From Arion vulgaris (Eukaryota > Mollusca > Gastropoda > Stylommatophora > Arionidae), in NCBI GenBank assembly GCA_020796225.1, contig CM036774.1:25342192-25406191 (forward strand): a stretch of 64,000 bases of DNA, given 5' to 3'. Within the stretch, counting starts at the first letter, position 1. Every line of letters begins with the position of its first letter. The notes below the pieces were generated by a model. That model did no database searches. It had not been told where the DNA came from and saw nothing but the letters and a program-made list of their open reading frames with translations. The translations under genes were made by a program, and so were the position numbers. Below, one piece after another: positions 55,881 to 64,000 of the stretch.

Positions 55881-56810
55881 TGTGTATGTTATTGGCTGAG
55901 AGTCTGCAAATAGTGACTGAGTGTAAAATAGAGAGATAATATGTCTGCAAGTTAGTGCGTATGCACGTTCGCTGATGTGTGTAAATGTCTGTGCGGGTGT
56001 GTGTGTGCGCGCGCTAGATCAGCTTGCACGCACATTAGATCTGCAACTGCCAAACGCTGATAGAGTAAGGAGCAGGCAGCTTGGACGAAGATAAACAGAC
56101 AGAAAAAAATATTAGCAGAAATAATAAAACACGCAACCCACTTAATATCAGAATTGCCAGATATCCGAATTGTTTCTAAGCGGTTGATAACAGAGCTGCT
56201 GAGTTCACTTTATTGCAAAGCTGACTTCACCATATTGTGAAGTGACGTCTAACTACAGCGTGGTGTCACTAATGAAGGCAATTTGTGGGGTTTTCTCGCG
56301 TCCGGGATATCAAGCAGACTATAGGAAGATCTGGTATTTTATACAAATAAATAATTGTAGCACAATTCTTACACCGGTTCCGTTACCATTAGAAGCACCA
56401 GCATAGACCACAGACGATGCAGCAGCTTAGAGAATAAACACCAGGACGCCAGCAATTAGTTGGTATATATTGTTGATCTTCGCAGTTCTTGAGGAAAATA
56501 TTCTTGACACACAAAAAAATTTCAATCATTAAAAATTATTATTTCTCTAACGCTGTCTGTCGTCTACGGGTAGTGAACGGGAGCCTTATGTTGTCCAGGA
56601 AGGGAGAGAGTTGGGCTTACAGCTTAATAATAGGGTGGGGCATGAACAATATTAGGGACCACGGGTTTATTATATCTAAATATTGGGGGAAGGATAGTGG
56701 GAAGGGTAGGGCACAGAAGTTTCTGTGATACTACTATTATCTAGAGCCATATGTGGTCAAGGAGGAGGGGAGCTCACAGCTTAATATCAGTTATATGAGG
56801 ACTATCATCA
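55881..56810. other. Intronic sequence, nothing recognised
   Basis: A stretch of ~930 bp of unique-looking DNA with short open frames only. A duplicated agcttaatatcag/agcttaataatagg motif near 56620 and 56775 suggests a weak ~150-bp duplication. Confidence 0.45.
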
Positions 56811-57300
56811 TATCACTTCAGACGTCCATAGGTGTTCCGATCTCCGCCTCAACAAATCCAACAGCACAACACGCCAGGTCGATGTTGATTAATCAATCTC
56901 TTTGCATATTTGGTATCTCGTTCTTTTCGAGCTGCGCCAATTTTTTTTTTTCGATCCAGAAGCACTTGAGCTGAAAGCTCTTCGGGTCGGTGTCATGGAC
57001 ATCGTAACCCTTCGGTTCGGTGCCACGAACACCGTAAATCTGGGGAATCTGTGGCTTTTCTGTCAGTCCACGGAATTAAACCCGCACTCACAGAGGACTT
57101 ATCACCCGTAGTCCAACGCTCCGAACACGCTGGGCAGGCGGCCAGAGCTGCACCAATATCGACAACCATCTCTCTCAATCTGGTCAGCGAGTGAGACTCG
57201 CAAACCCTGAAACTCCTCTGTTCAGAAAGACTCTCTCAATGCGTTAAAAATGTTATTTCGATATATAGCAGCTCCCTCTGATATTGTAGCCATGCCAGCC
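56811..57300 (-). mobile_element. LINE R1 3' region, split by SINE E
   Basis: Words reversed relative to 30000-30215 (ccataggtgttccgatctcc, gattaatcaatctctttgca, tgaaactcctctgttcagaa, ctccctctgatattgtagcc) show the same C-terminal and 3' region. A SINE E interrupts it at 56943-57147. Confidence 0.85.
56943..57147 (-). mobile_element. SINE E copy inserted in LINE R1
   Basis: Typical reversed SINE E. The flanks gagctgcgccaat and gagctgcaccaat form a 13-bp target-site duplication with one difference. Confidence 0.93.
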
Positions 57301-57475
57301 TGAATAGCCCAGAACCAAAGCTAGTGATAAAGGCCTGCAAGCATGGTGCACCTATGACTAGCGGGGATTGTACAGCTGTGAACTGTGCTCCCCAAGTTCG
57401 ATCCAGTGACACCCTGATACCACATATCTGCCCGAAACTACCAGGGGCCCCAGATCAAGTTAGAGATCTATGTCT
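57301..57475. mobile_element. Possible tRNA-like remnant
   Basis: The words aagctagtgataaaggcctg and ccaagttcgatccagtgaca (B-box-like) suggest a decayed SINE head. No other copy was found. Confidence 0.3.
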
Positions 57476-57637
57476 GACAACCTCTTTGGGATGAAATTGT
57501 CGCAACAAAACTCCAGACATAATGCCAATGCCAATCAGCTCGTTGACATTACCACTGACTCCTGTTTAATAATAGAGAGACCTGAAAAACATTTGTGTGA
57601 CCACAGATTTATATCTCACACATGTCACATAAATTAC

Positions 57638-57765
57638 CGTGAAAATAAAAATTGTGACATATCCTATACAGGACATCACCATCAGCCACAGCAAACGGAT
57701 TTTTTAAAGGCACCACTTATACGTTCAGTAGTTTGCCATTACTTTCTGAACGGCGAATCTACAAC
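57638..57765 (-). mobile_element. SINE D 3' fragment
   Basis: It matches 28941-29085: gacatatcctatacaggaca, accacttatacgttcagtag and tttgccattactttctgaac. Confidence 0.7.
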
Positions 57766-57859
57766 GTTAACCAGACTGCAAGAATACCAAGTCAAATGTG
57801 GTGTAGCTAGACAAGAACACTATACTGGTAGCTAATGAAGAGTAGTAAACCAACAAAGA

Positions 57860-58160
57860 ACCGGTGTTCTTAGTTGCCACACCCTGAGAAACATACCGAG
57901 AAGACGGAGCACTTATGAAATAATTGGTTCAATGTGCCGTGATGATCATCGGACGACTAAACTAAACAAAAACCTGAGAGACATACTGTGGAGGAGATCG
58001 AAGAACTTATGGACTAATTGGTTCGATGTGCAGTGATGATGGTTCGACGTGCAGTGATGATGGTCCAACTACTAAACTAAACATACTGAGAAGGAGATTG
58101 AAGAACTTATGGACTAACTGGTTCGATGTGCCGTGATGATGATCCGATGATAAAACATAA
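57860..58160 (+). mobile_element. LINE R1 3' ends, three successive copies
   Basis: The unit acatactgtggaggagatcg, aagaacttatggactaattg, gttcgatgtgcagtgatgat and actaaactaaac occurs three times with variation, in the opposite orientation to 12184-12880. Confidence 0.8.
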
Positions 58161-58483
58161 ACTAAACACGTCACTTAGTTTCGCCTTCTGTTGGGAGAAG
58201 TTATGGAATCTTCCCCTCCATGTTCTTGCAAGTTCTAACAATATCAGACATCAGAGTGTTGAAGAGTAGCCTTCTATTGATTCGTATTCGAAAACATTCC
58301 TATTAGAAGACACACAATTATGTATATCGATCTACTACTGGATGGAACAGATAGTAGACGCTGGCTATTTGAGTTAGTCGTAATTAACAGTGTCGACCGC
58401 TCAACAATATGGACATGTGCCAAACACAAGCAATAACACTAACAGTAACAATGGCTATAGAAGCGTTCATGTTTGTGGTTGGT
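58161..58483. other. Intronic sequence, nothing recognised
   Basis: Unique DNA between LINE tails and the large minisatellite. Confidence 0.4.
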
Positions 58484-60168
58484 AGGCTGCATATGTGGTG
58501 TAGAGGTGCATATGTGGTGTAGAGCTGCATATGTGGTGTAGAGCTGCATATGTGGTGTAGAGCTGCATATGTGGTGTAGAGCTGCATATGTGGTGTAGAG
58601 CTGCATATGTGGTGTAGAGCTGCATATGTGGTGTAGAGCTGCATATGTGGTTGGTAGGCTGCATATGTGGTGTAGAGCTGCATATGTGGTTGGTAGGCTG
58701 CATATGTGGTGTAGAGCTGCATATGTGGTTGGTAGGCTGCATATGTGGTGTAGAGCTGCATATGTGGTTGGTAGGCTGCATATGTGGTGTAGAGCTGCAT
58801 ATGTGGTGTAGAGCTGCATATGTGGTTGGTAGGCTGCATATGTGGTGTAGAGCTGCATATGTGGTGTAGAGCTGCATATGTGGTTGGTAGAGCTGCATAT
58901 GTGGTGTAGAGCTGCATATGTGGTTGGTAGAGCTGCATATGTGGTTGGTAGAGCTGCATATGTGGTTGGTAGAGCTGCATATGTGGTTGGTAGAGCTGCA
59001 TATGTGGTGTAGAGCTGCATATGTGGTTGGTAGAGCTGCATATGTGGTTGGTAGAGCTGCATATGTGGTTGGTAGAGCTGCATATGTGGTGTAGAGCTGC
59101 ATATGTGGTGTAGAGCTGCATATGTGGTGTAGAGCTGCATATGTGGTTGGTAGAGAGCTGCATATGTGGTGTAGAGCTGCATATGTGGTGTAGAGCTGCA
59201 TATGTGGTGTAGAGCTGCATATGTGGTTGGTAGAGCTGCATATGTGGTTGGTAGAGCTGCATATGTGGTGTAGAGCTGCATATGTGGTTGGTAGAGCTGC
59301 ATATGTGGTTGGTAGAGCTGCATATGTGGTGTAGAGCTGCATATGTGGTTGGTAGAGCTGCATATGTGGTGTAGAGCTGCATATGTGGTGTAGAGCTGCA
59401 TATGTGGTTGGTAGAGCTGCATATGTGGTGTAGAGCTGCATATGTGGTGTAGAGCTGCATATGTGGTGTAGAGCTGCATATGTGGTTGGTAGAGCTGCAT
59501 ATGTGGTGTAGAGCTGCATATGTGGTTGGTAGAGCTGCATATGTGGTGTAGAGCTGCATATGTGGTGTAGAGCTGCATATGTGGTTGGTAGAGCTGCATA
59601 TGTGGTGTAGAGCTGCATATGTGGTGTAGAGCTGCATATGTGGTTGGTAGAGCTGCATATGTGGTGTAGAGCTGCATATGTGGTTGGTAGAGCTGCATAT
59701 GTGGTGTAGAGCTGCATATGTGGTGTAGCGCTGCATATGTGGTGTAGAGCTGCATATGTGGTTGGTAGAGCTGCATATGTGGTGTAGAGCTGCATATGTG
59801 GTTGGTAGAGCTGCATATGTGGTGTAGAGCTGCATATGTGGTTGGTAGAGCTGCATATGTGGTGTAGAGCTGCATATGTGGTTGGTAGAGCTGCATATGT
59901 GGTGTAGAGCTGCATATGTGGTGTAGAGCTGCATATGTGGTTGGTAGAGCTGCATATGTGGTGTAGAGCTGCATATGTGGTGTAGAGCTGCATATGTGGT
60001 TGGTAGAGCTGCATATGTGGTGTAGAGCTGCATATGTGGTGTAGAGCTGCATATGTGGTGTAGAGCTGCATATGTGGTGTAGAGCTGCATATGTGGTTGG
60101 TAGAGCTGCATATGTGGTTGGTAGAGCTGCATATGTGGTTGGTAGAGCTGCATATGTGGTGTAGAGGT
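58484..60168. repeat. 19/20/21-bp minisatellite, about 84 units
   Basis: All units share gctgcatatgtgg. They are separated by tgtaga (19 bp), ttggtag (20 bp, left end only) or ttggtaga (21 bp). At the left end 19- and 20-bp units alternate regularly. Minus-strand open frames of up to 668 codons here are artefacts (HHICSSTNHICSS-type peptides). Confidence 0.97.
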
Positions 60169-60169
60169 T

Positions 60170-60495
60170 CTGTGCTGGCATCTCGTTCCGAAGGTACTAG
60201 GTTCGCACCATGGTGTAAGTAAAAATAAAGGAACCCTTTCATACCTCGTGGTATATAGGGCAATACAGTGTTAGGTCTGTATTTTTCATTGACCGTCGGT
60301 ACACCATGGGTGATGTGGTCAGCATCACGCCGGCCGCCGTTACTTTCCCAGAGCATGTCTGGTACCCAGTTGAGGCTGGGTCGACCTGAGAGCTGTCGCG
60401 GTCGGGAAAATTCCACGCCCACTGCGGGAGTTGAACCCGGGCCACCAGCCTTGAGAAGCGAGTTCACTAACAACTATGCTACCGCGGCTCTCCAC
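60170..60495 (-). mobile_element. SINE F (tRNA-derived), ~325 bp
   Basis: The minus strand begins gagccgcggtagcatagttg (A-box region) and cccgggttcaactcccgcag (B box). The body is tctgggaaagtaacggcggc and accatggtgtaccgacgg-like sequence. The 3' end abuts the minisatellite. It is the only copy in the window. Confidence 0.75.
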
Positions 60496-60719
60496 CTTTG
60501 TGTAGCCCTCGGAAATTTTTCCAGAGATCCCTGATCTCAGTGTAGGTGAAATCGAATTCCTAGTCCTATCGGAGACCCCGTGGTCAACGTAAGAACGTAA
60601 AAGAGACATTGGCAGTTCAAAAACGAGAAGATCAGGCTGAAAAGCCGATGCCAGGGTAAAATTCATTACAAAAAGATTTAAAATAAACTTCCTACAAAAT
60701 GTTCTAAGTTACATCGAGA

Positions 60720-60968
60720 CTGTCGTCGGTGTTACGGAGTTTTTGCACTGCAGCTGAGATCTTCATGTGTAAGAAAGATATTGGAGCTCACATGGTTACT
60801 CACCGAAGTACAATGATGATGTTCCTATAAATCAATCAATCAATCAACATTGCATCTGTATGGGAGAGAAAGTTGTCGCTGAAGAGAGTGTTAAGAATCT
60901 GAGATCATCAATGATTGATTCATTGATTGATGAAATCATCCTTATTGTACTTCGGTCAGTAACCAATG
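60720..60968 (+). mobile_element. LINE-like 3' end remnants
   Basis: The words ctgagatcttcatgtgtaag and actcaccgaagtacaatgat at 60750-60825 match, reversed, 6890-7000. A second partial, reversed copy lies at 60930-60968 (attgtacttcggtcagtaac). Aatcaatcaatcaa repeats lie between them. Confidence 0.45.
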
Positions 60969-60984
60969 TGTGTGTTTTTTGGGT

Positions 60985-61195
60985 GTTTTTTCTCCGATCC
61001 AGAAGCACTTGAGCTTTCCAGCTCTTCGGCTCGGTGCCATGGACATCGTAACCCTTCGGTTAGGTGCCACGAACACCGTAAATCTGGGAATCTGTGGCTT
61101 TTTCTGCCATCCCGCGGAATTGAACCCGCACACACAGAGGGATAGTCACCGTAGTCCAACGCGCTACGAACACGCTGGGCAGAGGGCAATTGTGT
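60985..61195 (-). mobile_element. SINE E copy
   Basis: Reversed copy from tccgatccagaagcacttga to acgctgggcagagggca, with gaattgaacccgcaca as the B-box complement. Confidence 0.93.
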
Positions 61196-61320
61196 TTCGA
61201 TCTCTTATCTAGAAAAAAAATCTCTGCGGTAGTGCACGGCTCCAAAGTTCGGACGAGTGTCTCCAATCTAATTTTATGAATGATTTATGACGTTAGTTGA
61301 TTGATTGCTCTTGTCTAGCT

Positions 61321-61740
61321 ACACAATATTATCATTATAATACATCTATGCCTGGCCTGGGAAAAGTTACCAACAACACCAGAAAAGACAGCGTCACCAA
61401 CATCAGCATAATATTTTCATTATAATACACCTATGCGCTGCCCTGGGAAAAGTTACCAACAACACCAGAAAAGACAGAGTCACCAACATCAGCATAATAT
61501 TTTCATTATAATACACCTATGCGCTGCCCTGGGAAAAGTTACCAACAACACCAGAAAAGACAGAGTCACCAACATCAGCATAATATTTTCATTATAATAC
61601 ATCTATGCCTGGCCTGGGAAAAGTTACAAACAACACCAGAAAAGACAGAGTCACCAACATCAGCATAATATTTTCATTATAATACACCTATGCGCTGCCT
61701 GGGAAAAGTTACCAACAACACCAGAAAAGACAGCGTCACC
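61321..61740 (+). repeat. ~86-bp tandem repeat, five copies, within an RTE-like LINE
   Basis: The unit is attttcattataatacacct, gggaaaagttaccaacaaca, ccagaaaagacagagtcacc, aacatcagcata. Its right half is the coding sequence immediately upstream of the LINE C-terminus that follows, so the array grew from a LINE border. Confidence 0.93.
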
Positions 61741-62040
61741 AACATCAGCATACGAAAGAAAGTTGGCACAGAACCATGCTTGAATTACATTGAGAAACAA
61801 AGTATGAAGTGTTTTGGTCACTTAATAAGAATGCCTCCAAACTCTACAGTATACAGTCTTCTACAACAGAACATCAGGAAATAAGGCGAGGGGACGACCA
61901 CGAAAAAGATGGTTAGATGGCGTAGCAGAATCCTATCAAAGAGCAAAAATAACAATCACGCAAGCTACCAGAACAGCGCAAGACAAAAACAGGAAACCAC
62001 GACACTGGGGGATAACAACCCGGTAGAAGTGTGACGATAA
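61741..62040 (+). mobile_element. RTE-like LINE C-terminal region, third copy
   Basis: Frames read CLNYIEKQSMKCFGHLIRM, PPNSTVYSLLQQNIRK, then after shifts RRGDDHEKDG-type code and ATRTAQDKNRKPR. The 3' end is ggataacaacccggtagaag and gtgacgataaaagaa. Confidence 0.83.
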
Positions 62041-62735
62041 AAGAAAGAATACACCTATAGCTACCACCTAACAATAATAGTGAGAGTTGGGTTGTGATTT
62101 GATGTGCATGGTTGGGAGAGTATATAGTACATGCAAAGTAGCAATAACAGGGTGATATTATTCATTCACTTGTTAGGGTTACAAACGTATTGTAATCTGG
62201 TGTCTACCGTTTAGTCGGACGTGTCAAACGAAATGAGAACATTATTGTGGCAACATAGCTCTGACCACAGAGCCAACTATAAACTTATGTGTGCGTGCAG
62301 TGTTCTATCAAACATCTGTAATTTCCAGCCCCTTTTCTGATCTAGGTCAGGGAACCCTTTGTCAGTTGTCTGGCCTAGTTATCTAAAGTTGGCTGTGCTG
62401 GAGCTGACCACAGCGGAGATGTGATCAAGTAGAAGGCAAACGGCGTGGGGAAAGTGGGAAAAACTAGAAGTTAAGTGCACAATGACCGGGGGTCAAACTA
62501 GACGAATTTGTCAAGACGCCGCTGCTATTCTGTGTTTGTCACATTTCAACTTTCTTAGAATGTTCTGAAGGAAAACGAGAGAATAATGGAGAATTGAAGG
62601 CAGTGAGAATCATATACTATTCTACTGGGGAATATGTGGACATTATGTGTGGAGGAGGGGAAAGGGGGTGTGGGTATCAGGAAGACTGATTTTGTGTGTG
62701 TGGAAGATTATATGTGTAAAGAAGGGGGAACTATA
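62041..62735. other. Intronic or intergenic sequence, nothing recognised
   Basis: About 700 bp of unique DNA, GA-rich toward 62570-62730. No exon was supported on either strand. Confidence 0.45.
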
Positions 62736-62985
62736 AAAGGTTTAAAAGCCGAAGGATTGACTTCATTGCACCGGGTTTTACCCCATATGGCTCGGTCCTC
62801 TCCGCAGAAATGGCACGCCACCTGCCGAGAATATTGCACAAAGCACGAACTCCGTAGCTTCAGCAACAATCCTAGGGTCTCTGGAAAAAACTGCACTTCG
62901 TGAACAGAACGGCGCGGTCCGGATTCGAACCCACGACCTTCGACTCACAAGGCAAAGGGCTTAACCACTCAGCCACAAAGACCAC
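62736..62985 (-). mobile_element. SINE G copy, complete
   Basis: The minus strand begins ggtctttgtggctgagtggt and tcgtgggttcgaatccggac, and includes gtgccatttctgcggagagg and aaaacccggtgcaatgaagt. Confidence 0.93.
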
Positions 62986-62989
62986 CAAG

Positions 62990-63269
62990 GGGAAACTATG
63001 GATGTGTGTGCGTGTGTAAGAGAGAGAGAGAGAAATGGTGGGGGAAACTTTAGATGTATGAGAGGGAGAGAGAGAGAAAGCGGTAGATGTTAGTTGTGTT
63101 GTGTCAGATGAAGAATGTGGGTGTGTAGGCATTACGTGTGTAATGAGAGTGTGGATGTATGAGACAGAGAGAGAGAGAGCGGTAGATGTTAGTTGTGTTG
63201 TGTCAGATGAAGAATGTGGGTGTGTAGGCATTACGTGTGTAATGAGAGTGTGGATGTATGAGAGAGAGG

Positions 63270-63329
<60 letters not shown>

Positions 63330-63470
63330 GGAGAGAGAGAGGGAGAGAGAGAGAAAGCGGTAGATGTTAGTTGTGTTGTGTCAGATGAAGAATGTGGGTG
63401 TGTAGGCATTACGTGTGTAGGCATTATGTGTGTAGGCATTACGTGTGTAATGAGAGTGTGGATGTAAGAA
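62990..63470. repeat. GA-rich and GT-rich tandem repeat, ~110-bp units
   Basis: Three units repeat agcggtagatgttagttgtg, ttgtgtcagatgaagaatgt and gggtgtgtaggcattacgtg, separated by GA runs of different length. Confidence 0.93.
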
Positions 63471-63519
63471 AGAGGAAAGGAAGGTAGTTGTGTGAGAGGG
63501 TGCATGTGTACACACGTTT

Positions 63520-63735
63520 TATGCATCTGCCCAGCGTGTTCGTAGCGCGTTGAACGACGGGTGACAAGCTCCCTGTGAGTGCAAGTTCAATTCCGCGGGC
63601 TGGCAGAAAAGCTACAAGTTCTACAGATTTACGGTGTTGTGGCACCGAACCGAATGGTTAGGATGTCCATGGCACCGAGCCGAAGAGCTGAAAGATAAAG
63701 TGCTTCTGGATCGGAATTTTTTTTTTTTTTAAATG
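63520..63735 (+). mobile_element. SINE E copy
   Basis: Head tctgcccagcgtgttcgtag and gcgttgaacgacgggtga, B box gcaagttcaattccgcgg, end gtgcttctggatcggaattt followed by a T run. Confidence 0.93.
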
Positions 63736-63825
63736 CATCAGAGAGGGATGGAGTGAGCGAAAGAATGACATGAGAGGAAGAGAATAATGGACTGAAAGAA
63801 CAGGAATACAAGAAACATATCTCAC

Positions 63826-63897
63826 CTGCAGTTTACAACATCTAATACGGTCTCTTCTCGTAAGTTTCTCTCTTTGAACGGCGTGTCAAACAGAAAT
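63826..63897 (-). CDS. Exon of an unidentified gene
   Basis: A 72-bp segment lies between a good acceptor (ctcattgtggtgccag) and a strong donor (AACTGCAG/gtgagat). Of the three minus frames only one is open: it takes one base, encodes FLFDTPFKERNLREETVLDV and VNC, and leaves two bases. I do not recognise the peptide. It does not resemble the missing N-terminus of hyccin, and its exit phase (two bases left over) does not fit the first hyccin exon found here (phase 0). It could be an upstream neighbour on the same strand, or part of hyccin via an unseen exon. Confidence 0.5.
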
Positions 63898-64000
63898 CTG
63901 GCACCACAATGAGGGAGACGAACAAATAAAATGAGGGAACCATACACATGAAACGATGAGACTAAAAGCTTCTCACAACTTTCACTCTCTCACAAACACA

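Noticed and set aside
58384..60473. Minus-strand open frames of 580-668 codons
   Set aside because: They are translations of the 19/20/21-bp minisatellite in three frames (HHICSS, PHMQLY and TTYAAL repeats), with no non-repetitive domain and no splice evidence.

Overview
This is eukaryotic, almost certainly animal, DNA that is dominated by repeats. Gene-sized open frames are nearly absent. Short coding exons with GT-AG borders lie in introns filled with degraded retroelements, tRNA-derived SINEs, microsatellites and minisatellites. The SINE and LINE families (tRNA-headed SINEs with GAA-repeat tails, LINEs ending in RNase H or in GRPRKRW-type C-termini, Penelope-like elements) suggest an invertebrate, perhaps a mollusc or other lophotrochozoan. 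I cannot place the species; one feature, minisatellites starting at 5' splice sites, also recalls amphioxus.

The main host gene lies on the minus strand. Seven exons (22427-22347, 20083-19962, 14766-14671, 13984-13871, 12049-11962, 9602-9464, 1246-285) have compatible splice phases throughout and give 533 codons plus a stop. The predicted peptide matches hyccin (FAM126/HYCC), the regulatory subunit of the plasma-membrane phosphatidylinositol 4-kinase complex (PI4KA-TTC7-FAM126), from about human residue 108 to the C-terminus. The N-terminal exons were not found, so the intron upstream of 22427 either exceeds 41 kb or hides exons I missed. One further exon-like segment at 63826-63897 (minus) is unidentified.

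Layout: 1-312 is an 82-bp tandem array overlapping the hyccin stop codon. 1290-5595 is a 40-bp CA-rich minisatellite with a ~1.55 kb higher-order duplication. 5.6-9.4 kb holds SINEs and a 1.28-kb retroposon inside a ~135-bp tandem repeat. 9.4-22.4 kb carries hyccin exons separated by LINE and SINE debris and arrays, three or four of which begin at a hyccin 5' splice site. 22.4-37.4 kb is nested SINEs and LINEs plus arrays. 37.4-46.9 kb is a composite, near-palindromic Penelope-like element (two minus copies facing two plus copies) flanked by a short direct repeat. 47-64 kb is again SINEs, LINE ends, hAT-like elements and large minisatellites, including a 1.7-kb array of 19/20/21-bp units.

Most insertions can be ordered by nesting and target-site duplications. 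Three otherwise unlike retroposons (SINE A, SINE B and the 1.28-kb element) share a 3' tail, suggesting one LINE machinery moved them all. Family names such as SINE A or LINE R1 are working labels for this window only.
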